Positions 1-10,734 of a DNA stretch of 64,000 nucleotides are shown here, in pieces. Both the position numbers and the translations under genes were made by a program. Positions within the stretch are counted from its first letter, which is position 1. Each line of letters begins with the position of its first letter. A model generated the notes under the pieces. That model saw only the letters and a list, made by a program, of their open reading frames with translations. It was not told the DNA's origin and ran no database searches. Origin of the DNA: Selaginella moellendorffii (Eukaryota > Streptophyta > Lycopodiopsida > Selaginellales > Selaginellaceae); assembly GCF_000143415.4 (NCBI RefSeq), contig NW_003314298.1, positions 495,505 to 559,504 of the forward strand, in the 5' to 3' direction.

Positions 1-975
1 TTTTCTTACAGCTTGAGTATATAAAAACTAGTGGAAGGTGACCTTGTTGGGCTGGTATTATGGAACATATGCATGTAGCGAAAGTTGGCAACGTATGGAA
101 GCTCAGAAGATGGATTTGGCAGAACCATACCCTCTGCATGCTGGAATATATGTGCGATATAAATAGGTATCTGATAAACAGAAAGATATAATTCGGTAGC
201 ATTGAATAGCTAGAATTTCACCTGACCAAGTACGCGTGCAATGAGCTGGTCTTGGACATGTTTGTCCTGGTATGCACCCTAATTTCTAAACCATGTTAGA
301 AAGCTGATGAGAAAGATGAAATTACAATATTACCACATCAGGCTGTGGGTAAAACGAAGACATGGAGCTAATAGCAGTTGCCAGCAACCCCATTGCGTGT
401 GCATTCTTTGGCTGACTCTTTATCAGGCCCTGATAAAACGAAATATAAAAAAACGTATGATGGATCTCTTAAAATGTATGCTCACCAGAACTCCTTTGTG
501 ACAGCAAGTTTCCTTCCTGACGCTATCCTCAAATCTCGAAAGCTTGGCCTTGGATGCCAAATCTCCATAGACTGAAGCACGGAGTGACTTCTATACGTTA
601 TTTAGGCTGAAAAACTACTTACTTAGAAGGTAAGCAACTTGTAAGAATGTGCAATGTTGTGCAAGTTCCTCTACTGGGTAGCCCCTAAATTTGAGCGTCC
701 CGTCATTCCCATTGGCGAGCGAGATTGCAAACTTGGTGACTGCAGTGTTGAAATATCCGGGGTCAAATAGCAGCAGATCACCATCTTGTGCTGTGGCCTG
801 CATTCAAAACAAAATGACATGTCTAAAGACAAACATGCATTGCTACCTTGTTGACCATTTCTTTGGCCAAAACAATTCCACCCTGTTTGATCTCAAGCTC
901 AAATTCAAGCCCTGTCCTGGTATCTGCAATTGTGAGTGAACCAGGGCCGCCACCCAGAGCTTGATGCTCATCCAT
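1..975 (-). CDS. Citrate-synthase-like gene, copy A (3' end beyond the window)
   Basis: Six exons can be read on the minus strand: 975-847, 797-623, 571-486, 429-334, 278-222 and 170-43. All have GT-AG introns, and phases stay consistent through 671 nt of coding sequence. The protein aligns block by block with plant peroxisomal citrate synthase: the GSLTIADTRTG start, the FDPGY...FRGYPVEELAQ segment, the AHAMGLLATAISS segment and the LPNPSSELPYVANF helix. The catalytic half (the His/His/Asp residues that condense acetyl-CoA with oxaloacetate) lies off the left edge, so activity cannot be judged. The start ATG at 975 gives a short leader with no PTS2 presequence that I can see. Intron positions match those of copy B at 3479, so the two are paralogues in divergent orientation. 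Residue divergence is high for a housekeeping enzyme. Family membership is firm; function is inferred. Confidence 0.82.
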
Positions 976-1105
976 GATGGTTTTGATATTCAGCTCTCTG
1001 AAGTTCTCTGCTCTATATATGCATACTCTAAACCAGGCGTGACATCGGGACATTGGGACATCAGGACATCGAGACATTGGTGCATCCTAACATGGATCAC
1101 ATGCT

Positions 1106-1421
1106 CATTGGCGTTTTCTATAAAAGCTGGCATCTGATAAAGCCAGCAAAAAGAACAATTCCGCCCTGCTTAATGTCAAGCTCAAACTCCCTGGTATCCT
1201 CAACTGTGAGTATAGCAAGACATTGGCGTTTTTTTATAAAAGCTGGCATCTGATAAAGCCTGCAAAAAGAACAATTCCGCCCTGCTTAATGTCAAGCTCA
1301 AACTCCCTGGTATCCTCAACTGTGAGTATATCAAGACATTGGCATTCTTTTATAAAAGCTGGCATCTGATAAAGCCTGCAAAAAGAACAATTCTGCCTTG
1401 CTTAATGTCAAGCTCAAACTC
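1106..1421. repeat. Tandem array, three units of about 115 bp, derived from a citrate-synthase exon
   Basis: Three units begin at 1106, 1221 and 1337, each opening with CATTGGC. Each contains AAAAGCTGGCATCTGATAAA followed by a stretch (AACAATTCC...CAACTGTGAG) that matches, in the same orientation, copy A exon 1 at about 868-938. The repeated part is therefore an exon fragment captured and tandemly amplified. A further partial copy of the non-exonic half lies at 3290-3350, next to copy B. Confidence 0.8.
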
Positions 1422-2598
1422 CATATCAAGACTATACTGGGCACCACAAGACTATAAACAGCATATAGATAGATAGAGAGCTATCAAGACATTGGCGATA
1501 ACTTTGGAGACCTGCGTTGGAAACACACTCATGTGGCCCCACATGAATAATGTTAAAAAAGAGATGCCATAAATCCATTGCATTCATGTAGACAGGGTCC
1601 GTGCTTCCTCGTTGGGCACAAGGGGACCAGATAAACTTTTTGGAGGGTCACTTACACCCATCTTGATCTTGCGGACGGCTCAGATGCAAACTAAATGTCC
1701 CAAGTAGAATATTCTTTTCATGATTCATGTGATTCATGCCCATCCCGCATGCGCATGCTAGAGAGTGCAAGCGGCGTCATAGCGGCAGCAGCGTAGGCAC
1801 TCTCGCGCCGCTTGCAGCTCAGCTGCCAAGCAGGCGGTGGTGGGCTGCGATCGTGGGCGCAGCGGCGGCAAGCTCAAGCGTGGGCAGTGGCGGCCAGTGG
1901 GCTCATGGCTCGGCAGCCATGGCAGCAAGCTGTGAGTGGACAGCACCAAGCAGTGAGCATGGGTAGCAGTGGGCGGTGGTGAGCAGCATGGCTAGTGGCT
2001 TGCTCATGGCTCGTGAGTAGGAGGCTGCGAGTTGTGAGCTGTGAGTGGGGTGCAAGCCTGAGCAGGGTGAGGCAAGTGCATGGGTGGGTTTGTGATCTAC
2101 GTGGTGTGAAGAGGTGGCAAGGCAGTGGCAAGTTGCTGCAACGATGAGCTGCTAGTGAAGGTGTGGGCGTGGGGCTGAATTGTTGGTGATTAAGTTCATG
2201 TATATGTCTTATGCACAGCATATGAGGTGCATGGCATCGGCATTATATGGGCATGTGTACGCTTTATGTTTTCTTGAACTAACTAAATATCCAACTACAA
2301 GCACATCGCTTAAGCAAACTTGTAGATAATAATAGATATACTAAGAATATGCTTGGATATTTTAGGTATTATTCATTTAGATTAATCTTGTATTTACAAT
2401 TTGTAAACATGTTTATAATTTATAAACTTTTCTAAACACCTTATAGAATATTCCCATCTAATGGTAATCTTGTTGTTATAAATATTTTTATAATTAAAAA
2501 ATTTCTTAAATAGGGTTTATTTTGAGTAAACATTCTTTTATTAAAACAGTTATGTAATATTTAAAATAAACAAACAAACCAAATGTAATGCATAGAAA
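1422..2598. other. Intergenic: GC-rich low-complexity tract, then AT-rich DNA
   Basis: From about 1736 to 2220 the sequence is made of short shuffled words such as GTGGGC, GGCAGC and GTGAGC, giving long open frames on both strands with biased composition but no recognisable protein. From about 2230 onward it turns AT-rich with no coding signal. I see no gene here. Confidence 0.6.
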
Positions 2599-3083
2599 TG
2601 TTTTTAGTAGATCTAAACATAACTTTATAAGCTCAAAATAAAAACTCAAAGCGTAAAGGGGATTGTAGAAAATTTATAAACTTTAACAATCTAAGTCTTA
2701 TTGTAGACATTTAGTTGCACATTAAGTTTGTGTTTGTTTTTCATTGGAGATATGCTATTGTTAAGAATGCTTAAAATGGTAGGAAGAAGTAAAAACAAGA
2801 CTAGAGATATTTTTATATATAAAGTTGATACTAGTGTGTCAATTCGATCAAATAAATTATCTGTATCATGCCAATAAAACAATTCCAACCCATGAAAACA
2901 CTAGTATTAACTTTATACATTCTTGTTTTTTCTTCTTAGCATTTTAAACAACGAAAGTATTCTTAGCAATAGTATATCTACCACTGAAAAAACAAACACA
3001 AACTTAATATGCAACTTAAAGTTCATAAATTTTCACAAGTTTTTATTTTGAGCTTATGAAGTTATGTCTAGATCTGCTAAAAG
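2599..3083. repeat. Long imperfect inverted repeat (foldback/MITE-like)
   Basis: The left arm (about 2599-2838) is the reverse complement of the right arm (about 2897-3083), with indels. Matching words include AGATCTAAACATAACTT against its complement near 3060, and AAACACAAACTTAAT at 2990 against ATTAAGTTTGTGTTT at 2722. A spacer of about 58 bp separates the arms. Transcription through it would give a long hairpin. It has no coding capacity. The likeliest identity is a non-autonomous foldback or MITE-type element; a hairpin small-RNA source is possible. Confidence 0.7.
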
Positions 3084-3210
3084 AATGTGTAACAGTTTGT
3101 TTCAGTTCTGTAAACTTAATGTCAAACTAAATATCCTAAACTTAATGTTCCACTCGCAAATACATTTAGTTTACATCTGAACTGTCTCGAAGATCGGGTT
3201 GGGACATGGC

Positions 3211-3227
3211 GGGGGGGGGGGGGGGGG
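3211..3227. repeat. Poly-G tract (G17)
   Basis: Seventeen consecutive G residues lie about 250 bp upstream of the copy B start codon. Length may be affected by assembly or sequencing. Confidence 0.9.
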
Positions 3228-3289
3228 AGGCAGGAATGTTGTGCTTGCCTACCTGCCTCCTCTGGCTGGAAAGCCTGCAAAAAGCCTGC

Positions 3290-3355
3290 AAAAACAGCTG
3301 TTTGATGTCTTTTGTAAAAGCTTGCATCTGATAAAGCCTGCAAAAAGAAAAAGAT
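3290..3355. repeat. Partial copy of the 1106-1421 repeat unit
   Basis: The words AAGCCTGCAAAAAG and GCATCTGATAAAGCCTGC recur here as in the tandem array about 2 kb away, upstream of the other citrate-synthase-like gene. The match covers only the non-exonic half of the unit. Confidence 0.65.
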
Positions 3356-3478
3356 TGAATGAAAAGAACTAACAGATCGCTATATAGCACATGTACATTA
3401 TTACATAAATATGCAATTTTTTATTCTCTAAGAGTTTTTATTATTCACGTTGGTTGTTGTGTCTAGCTTGAAGAAACC

Positions 3479-5556
3479 ATGGCAGCTCCCCGTCAATCCC
3501 GGAAAATTCGCATCATCCATCACAGGAATGGGCTCCCATACCAAAAGGATGTATTTGAACCAAGCTGTCTCAAGAGTTCCGACTTCTCCAAGGCATGCTT
3601 CATTTTTTCGTTGGTGCAATTAAAAGACAACTTCATGTTCTTGTTCCTCTTCTCGCAGATCAAGGCTGGCGGAGATGGCAAGGGATTGAAGCTGTATGAT
3701 CCGGGATTTGTGCATACAGCTCCCGTGAAGTCCACCATTGCATTCATTGATGGGAGGAATGGGATTTTGAGATATAGAGGATACTCCGTGGAAGAGCTTG
3801 CGGAGAGAAGCACATACTTGGAGGTGGCATATTTACTGTGTAAGTATACATCTTTTCAAGAAAACGGATAAATCTTTTGTGGAACAGGTAAGGAGAATCT
3901 CCCCACGAAGTCCCAGCTTTCTGAATGGGAAGCTGCAATCCAAAGGCAGTCCTCAATGCCAGAAGAGCTTCTGGCAAGCCACTACAGCTATGAGAGAGTG
4001 TTGTTGTGACACAATTTTGTTTTGCAGGCCCTTATTGACGCTCTTCCTCGAGATTCTCATCCAAAGCAAAACTTTGTCACAGCCTTGTATGCCCTCATTT
4101 CATTCAATCCAGATGCAAATCCTCTAGTGGCGGTGAAGCTTTAATTTTTTCCTAGTATACAATCTTTGTCTTTGTACAAATGCAGGGACATGATCTGTAC
4201 AAAACAGAAGCTGCACAAAACCTGCACATTATTCGTATAATGGGAAAGGTGATGTCTCATCCATCAATAATACATGTTTTTGGGGTCCATTGGCGCCCAG
4301 CTGGAGGCATTTTTGTTAAAATGTGCCTTTTCAGGCTGCTAGCTTGGCAGGCGCAATCTACGTTCATATGGAGGGTCAAAAGCCCATTAAAAATCCGAAC
4401 AATAGTCTCAATTTTTCTGAAATGATTCTTTATATGTTCCATTCAATGTGAGCATTAAGCAAAATTTCTTGCTTTGATTTCAACTGCTTTCTGCCTTCAG
4501 GGGAGATCAAGACTTCAAGCCAAATCCCGCACTTGCAAAAGCTTTGGATGTGATTTTTATAATATTGGCTGAGCATGAACTTGGTACAGCAACAGCAGCA
4601 ACTTTACACCTTGCATCAAGGTGCGTTTCTTTTGGTGTAATTTTACTGTCTGCTTTCTACTAATTTTTCAGCAGTGGAGTGGATGTTTATACAGCAATTG
4701 CTGGAGGCACTAGTGCATTATCAGGGCCCAATGATATAGGGGCGGTTGAGGTAAACGACTATCAAACACTAGGATTTTCTGAATAAAAGTTATGATTTTG
4801 TTAAGGCTGTTTTGGACATGCTCAATGAAATTGGAAGCATTGAGAATGTTGCATTCTACATAGAAGAAGCCAAGAAAAGGTATGAAGAAAATTAATAAAG
4901 TATATTATACTAAATTATTTTTACTAACAGTAACACCAAACTACCTGGAATTGGCCACCGTGTATACAAGACATATGATCCTCGAGCGAAGGCAAGTGTA
5001 ACAATGGCCTTTCAAAGTTACTTGACAATGTTTTAATAATGCAGCTCATTCAAAAGCTAGCAGAAGAGGTTTACGACATGGTTGGCAAAGATCCCCTGGT
5101 AGAGGTGTAATTTACATTAATAGACTTCTATTCCAGAGCCTTATGTTTTGAGTGATCAGGTTGCAGCTGCATTGGAGAATGCCATTATTGCCGATGAGTA
5201 TTTTATAAACAGAAAACTGTATCCTAATGCCACCTTTCACTTGGGCCTCTTGCTTAGGCAAGTAGTTTTGCATATTCACTGACATGGTTTCAAGACATGC
5301 TTTGATGTACAGGGCTCTTGGCTTTCCTAAACAATTTTTTGTGGTTCTTGTCTCTATTGCCCGGATTGCTGGTCAGTTGGCACACTGGAAAGAGTCTATG
5401 AATGACCCGTCAACTAGGCTGATGAGGCCACAACAGGTGAGTAAAAATCTCTACTCTTTTATAACATTCATTCATTCATATTCTGTTTTTACATGGTCAC
5501 TGCTTTTTCTCTTGCAGTGGTACACTGGGCAAAGGCTTCGCCATTATTCAAAGTAA
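3479..5556 (+). CDS. Citrate-synthase-like protein, copy B, key catalytic residues replaced
   Basis: Fourteen exons join in one frame to 438 codons: 3479-3592, 3659-3839, 3888-3973, 4028-4132, 4186-4248, 4335-4447, 4501-4620, 4672-4750, 4806-4879, 4931-4991, 5045-5104, 5160-5257, 5313-5436 and 5518-5556. The fold is complete compared with plant peroxisomal citrate synthase ([46 protein letters not shown]). However, the block that normally reads PLHGGAN is PNDIGAV (Asp near residue 282 where catalytic His is expected), and YPNVDFYSG is YPNATFHLG (Thr near 377 where catalytic Asp is expected). The second His (GIGHRVY) is kept. Four introns (3593-3658, 3974-4027, 4992-5044, 5258-5312) start with GC instead of GT. 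There is no visible PTS2 leader and no C-terminal PTS1. The open frame across 14 exons argues for a maintained gene; its chemistry is probably no longer citrate synthesis. Confidence 0.85.
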
Positions 5557-5886
5557 TTATTTGTTTAAAAAATTTGGAACATGTGCTTGACATGTCTTGG
5601 AATTTACCCCGGTGGTGAGGATTTGCAAGAAGTAGAAGAGTTTAAAGTCTCAGCAGCGCCCAGTGGGGCATGGGACCCCGTTGCATGGCAACGGCGACAA
5701 AGGAAGAGGAGAGCGTGGCTTTCGGACTCCTACTTCGCTGGAAGTGACGGGTCTCTTATCCTTGTTGTGTTGGCGTGTCGGTCGGGAAAGCTGGAGCAAA
5801 GAAATTTCCCGGTGAGTGTGGCATTTTCATAAACAGAAGGATTACAATAAATAAACAGACAAGATAGATCTTCTTAATAGAATTCC
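5557..5886. other. Intergenic, 3' UTR and promoter of the glycosyltransferase
   Basis: A chance open frame covers 5581-5832 but matches nothing I know. The segment most likely holds the copy B 3' UTR and the promoter of the gene at 5887. Confidence 0.5.
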
Positions 5887-7331
5887 ATGGAGGAGCTTTC
5901 CATGGAGGAGCTTGCTTCTTACAAAGGGCATATAGTAGCCTTCCCTTTGCCACTCCAAGGCCATATCAATCCCATGCTCATTCTCTGCAAGGCCCTAGTG
6001 TCACTGGGCTTCTCCGTGACATTCGTCAATGCAGAGAGCAACCACAAGCGCCTCCTTGCTCACATTTCTGCCGCTCCAAGCACAGGAATCGACTTTGTTC
6101 CCATTCCCGACCACCTTGACACGCCCATCGCCACTGTCGACGTCCACAACAGCAACAATCTGCTACTCGTCCGCAACGCAGTCCGCAAGATGCGTGCTGA
6201 CTTTGAAAGCGCGCTTAAGAACATTGTCAGCAATGTCAAGGTGGAGTTTATTCTCTCGGAAATGACTGTAGATTGGACACAGGGAACTGCGGATAAGTTC
6301 GGCATCCCCAAGGTGACACTTTTCACTGAGAGTGCAGCTTCACTTTCGATCCAATATCACATTCCAGAGCTCCTTGCCAAGAAACACGCTCCTGTCCGAC
6401 AAGGCTGTCCAGGTATGATTTCAGCATCGTTGTTGCATCGGTGTTCGACCCTGAAACTTCTGTTTTATAAATTTTAGATCTGCAGAGTATCGACTACTTC
6501 TCGCTTAGTGCTCACGCCGAGAAGTTGGATCCGGGATTTGCACAAAGGGTCGAAAGGAAAAAAGTTTTGTTCAAGGCAAAGTGCGTTGTGGTCAACTTTT
6601 TTTACGCTCTCGAGCACGGAGTCTTCGCCGGTCTCCGAGCAAAATTCCATCAGACCGTGGTTCCAGTTGGTCCACTGCTGCCTCCCGCTTTCCTGGGAAC
6701 CGAAAACGGGTCAAATAAGCCTACCACCTTGCCAGGTATGTGGCCTGCGGATGACACTTGCAAGCAGTGGCTGGACCATCAGCAAGATGGCACAGTTTTA
6801 TACGTTTCTTTTGGGAGCAATGCAACTCTCACAATGGATGACTTTGTTCGACTTGCAAGAGGGCTGGGGCTGTGCAAGCAGCTGTTTCTATCAACTTTAG
6901 TCCCGGGTTCATCCTTGGACGAGCTTTTGAAAGTGGTGAGGAGAAATTCCGTATACGAAGGACAGTCGTGCACTGTTTCTTGGGCACCACAGCTACAAGT
7001 CCTATTGCATCCAGCTGTTGGCTGGTTTGTCACGCACTGTGGATGGAATTCGACGCTGGAGAGCATCTGTGCGGGTGTCCCCATGTTGTGTTGGCCTCTG
7101 ACGGCAGAGCAGAATCTGAATTGCAAGTTCATTGCTGACGAGTGGAAGATTGGTGTCAGATTGCTGGACGACAGTCGCTGCATTGAAGAGGTGATAACGG
7201 GGGTTGTGGACAGCCAAGGACGCAGCCTGATGAAAACGAAAGTTAAAAAGTTGAAAGAAGCGGCCATCAAGGAATCCAAACTGATCTCTAAGACCATTGA
7301 TGATGCTCTCAGCTCTAAATCACGTTCTTAA
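5887..7331 (+). CDS. UDP-glycosyltransferase (plant GT1 family)
   Basis: Two exons (5887-6412 and 6478-7331) with a 65-nt phase-1 intron give 459 residues, the usual GT1 length. The N-terminal acceptor domain carries PLQGHINPM with catalytic His26. The C-terminal domain has a complete 44-residue PSPG donor-binding box at about 344-387, running from WAPQ through HCGWNS to AEQ; the terminal Gln is typical of UDP-glucose users. The family transfers sugar from UDP-sugar to small lipophilic acceptors such as phenolics, terpenoids or hormones in the cytosol. The Asp that usually activates the catalytic His (ISD-type motif) reads SEM here, an Asp-to-Glu change. The start region duplicates MEELSMEEL, so translation could also begin five residues later. 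The acceptor cannot be predicted. Confidence 0.93.
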
Positions 7332-9829
7332 TAAGAACTTGGGCAGTTGATATCAAAGTGTTACGTAAACAGAAATTCAAAATCCATATTTGTGCGCTCA
7401 CTGAAGAAGCCAAAGATGCCAGCTCTTGAAAGGGGAGCTTATTATCAAAAAAAATGTCAGGAGCAAAAAATTGAATTGCAAGATAGATTAAGTGAATCTA
7501 ATGAAGTTCAATTGATGTTTAATCAAACTGGTGGAACATGTACCAGCAGTAAGTCATTTGAAGGCTCTCTGTCATAAGCCTTCTCACAAAAATGTTGCCT
7601 TTGCTGGCTTGTGAGTGTGGGCAGCACACTGGAGGAGCTGAGGACCACAATGTGCTTATGGATATATATTTTTTTCTATATATAGTTTATACATTTGTGT
7701 TCCAAGATGATTTTTTAAAATATAGTTATAAACCTGTAGTGGTTCTGTGAAGAATGTTTGCAATTAAAAATCAATCTGGTTATAGGGGGTCTTTTATAGG
7801 GGTTTTGGAAACTAATATGAACCTCAGATTAATCTAAGTTAAACATAAGTTAAACATTGTGGCTTTCAGTGTAAATGCCACTCAAAGTGATTTGGTCATG
7901 TGAAGACTTTAATCCAATGTAAAAATTACTTTCATAATGGCTAAGAATTAAAAGCATTTTCTATAGTAAATTATAATAATGGAAAGTCTAAGGTAACTAA
8001 ATTAAGCTTATTATAACATAATTTATCTCTTTCCCCTAAGCCTGTTGAAAAAAGCTTAAAAACCCTTTGATGAAATAGCCTTTAATGACTATTTTTTCTC
8101 TATTTATCCATAAGGTTTTAAAAATTTAAATCTCAATTTATTATTACATACACTACACTTACCCTCTGTTCAAGATGTTAATGTCCATGGAACACTTCCA
8201 TTTTCATCTATTCATCCGTATTGTAATTCTATGGTGGATTAATGTTGTCATTGATGAAAGAGAATTAACACCTCCATTTCTACATTAAATCTACTAGTTC
8301 TTCTACTATATAAATTAGTCCCATAATTCTCCCTTTAAACCAATTGAAAAATGCCCTTTAAGCCAACTAAAAAAGCTTAAAGGCCCTTTGATGAAAAAGC
8401 CCCTAAAATTCTAAAAATTCACAGTGATAATATATTTAAATTTCAATCGATAATCATATAAATCACTCACCCCCTTTTCAAGATGTTAATGGAACACCTC
8501 TATTTCCATCAATCTATCTGTATTGCAGTCCCACAGTGAATCAATGGAACCCTTATTAAATTAAGGGGAAACAATACCTCCATTTCTACATTAAATCTGC
8601 TAGTTCTTTTACTATATAAATTAGTTTTATAGTAGATCTTTTGATAAACAAAACCGTATTGTAGTTTCATAGTGGATTAATGGAACCTTTATTGAGCTAA
8701 AGGGTTTTATTTCTACATTAAATGGAACCCTTATTAAGCTAATTGCAATTTTACAGTGGATCAATAAAACCCTTATTAAACCAAGGGGAATAAACATTTC
8801 TATTTCCATATTAAATCTACTAATCCTTCCATTATATAAGCTAATGCATTAGTAAGGTTCCATTGATCCATAATGGGATTGCAATACAAATTTATTTATT
8901 AAACATCCATTATCGAAAGTTTTACTATAAAACTAATTTACATAGTGGAAGGATTAGTAGATTTAATGTGAAAATGGATGTGTTAGTTTTCCTTTGCTTA
9001 ATAAAGGTGCACCATAAGACTGTGGTATGACTTTGTTTGTTGGACATCTACTATTATAAGGTCCACTATAAGACTAATTTACATATTGCAATCCTACTGT
9101 GGATTAATGGAATCTTTATTAAGCCAAAAGGAACTAACACCTCCTTTTCCATATTAAATCTACTAATCCTTCCACTATATAAACTAATTCCATAGTTAAA
9201 TCTCCATTGGAAAGCTTGCGGGAATCCACCCATTTCCACAGAAACGGATCTGGATTTTATTACTCCACCATCCCGCATAATAATGAATGTTTAACAGATA
9301 AAGCCATACTATAGTTTTATGGTGGATCAATAGAACTTTTATTGAGACAAGAGGAACTAACACTTCCATTTTTTGCATTAAATCTACAAGTCTTTACACT
9401 ATGTAAACTATTCTTATGGTAAATCATACTATAGTCCTCCAGTGGATTAATGACCCTCTACATTAAATCTATTAATCCTTCCACTATGTAAACTAATCTT
9501 TAATGACCCTCTACAGTAAATCTATTAATCTTTCTACTATGTAAATTAGTCTTTATTGAGCCAAGGGGAATTAACACTTCCATTTTTGCATTAAATTTAC
9601 TAATCTTTCCACTAAATAAATTAATTCTATAGTGGATCTTTCGATAGTGGATATCTAACAAACAAAAAATGTACAATATATTATTTTTATAATTATTATT
9701 ATACTTTTTGGTAGCCACTAATCAATGAGAATCGAACCATGAAAAAAGGGCAATTACTTAATAAAAAAGTTTTTAATACTTATTTTATCACAATGTTTCA
9801 AAAATCCGTGATGATAGTATATCCAAATA
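7332..9829. repeat. AT-rich cluster of degenerate repeats
   Basis: A unit containing CTCCATTTC...CATTAAATCTACTA...CCTTCCACTATATAAACTAA recurs at least eight times (near 8270, 8580, 8800, 9140, 9360, 9455 and 9570, and inverted near 8940-9010). A second motif, CCTTTGATGAAA with AGCTTAAA, occurs near 8055 and 8360. Spacing is irregular and copies are strongly diverged, which suggests nested or recombined non-autonomous elements more than a classical satellite. Short open frames here, including 7347-7577, match nothing. The right edge of the repeat runs into the last exon of the PSMG2-like gene near 9855. Confidence 0.65.
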
Positions 9830-10734
9830 TCAACTGATGATCATATACACTACACTTATTGAGTAGCTTATAATAGCTAAACTGGTAGCATCTGGGATGT
9901 TATCTCCTTTGGCACAGTAGCTCAGCACTGACAGAACTTTCAAGCCTCTTTTCTGTAAGGCAGGGAAGATTTTAGACTGGTTTTCACCACTTTGAATGAA
10001 TAGAAGTACCTTGAAGGACGTGAACAGAGCAGTAACCAGCAGCCGTGAGAGGTAGTCTTGGTCATGCTCTCCGACTCTACCATCCATCGCATCTCTCAGC
10101 ACAGAAAACTCGAAGGGCTCGGTGTGCTGACCGGATTGTTTCACGTCCAGCCAGCCTAGTCTCTCGCACAGCTCGTCTTTGCCATCTTCGCTGGCGCTGG
10201 TTTGATAGTAAACTTGAGGCCTGGAAAAGGAAGGAGAAACGCATTAGCAAGTAAAGCAAGAGGATCGGATCGTACCCAGCGTTGTGGAGAAGGTGTCTCT
10301 TTTCCGAGTCCAAGCCGGATAGCACGACGACGTTTTCAAATCCCTCACTCTTCGCCCAGTCGGCCAGATTCTCGGCAAACTTAAGCGTGGAGCCCTGAAG
10401 CATCTCATATAATCTCAAGTGATTCGTGAAAAAATTCTAAATCCTACCTTGACAAGAGGCGATTGCTGTTGCAAGTCACTAGCAGAATCCACGTACACTG
10501 CAAAAGCACAAGATAGCATGAGACGAGAAGAAGAAAAGAAGAGCAAGAAGGAAAAGAGGAGAAAGAGAGATTTCCGACCCTGGGCATTCCATACGTCGAA
10601 ATCAAGAGATCCACGGCGAGCTGGCCCGCATTTCCAATCGAGAGCGCCGGCTGATCGCAAGAAATCAGACAATGAGCGAGGAAAAGACCTGGATTGAAAC
10701 TCACCAGTACAAGCGCGCGTCGCACTGTCGCCAC
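9830..10734 (-). pseudogene. Proteasome assembly chaperone 2 (PSMG2/PAC2)-like, incomplete
   Basis: Minus-strand exons encode PALSIGNAGQLAVDLLIST, then SPLVKGSTLKFAENLADW and VVVLSGLDSE, then a segment ending in SYCAKGDNIPDA. These are landmark blocks of PAC2, which pairs with PAC1 to assemble the 20S alpha ring. Two defects are visible. The conserved middle block after PRVG (normally about 45 residues before the SPLVK segment) is missing, and I cannot find a GT donor that joins the two sides in frame. The C-terminus ends in repeat-derived sequence about 15 residues after NIPDA, dropping roughly 50 expected residues. Introns near 10400-10440, 10220-10275 and 9950-10010 still look spliceable. 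It could be a young pseudogene or a divergent, shortened protein. The start at 10734 is chosen because it is in frame with PALSIGN. Confidence 0.6.

Noticed and set aside
307-575. Plus-strand open frames at the left edge
   Set aside because: They lie opposite citrate-synthase copy A exons 3 and 4, which read in phase on the minus strand with proper splice sites.
1106-1421. Regular repeats with spacers resembling a CRISPR array
   Set aside because: The units are a direct tandem duplication of an exon fragment with no unique spacers, in a plant nuclear genome.
1736-2221. Overlapping long frames on both strands
   Set aside because: GC-rich shuffled short words give open frames in several phases, with no domain and no splice structure.
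7347-7577. 76-codon frame after the glycosyltransferase
   Set aside because: No homology recognised; it lies in the likely 3' UTR and leads into repeats.
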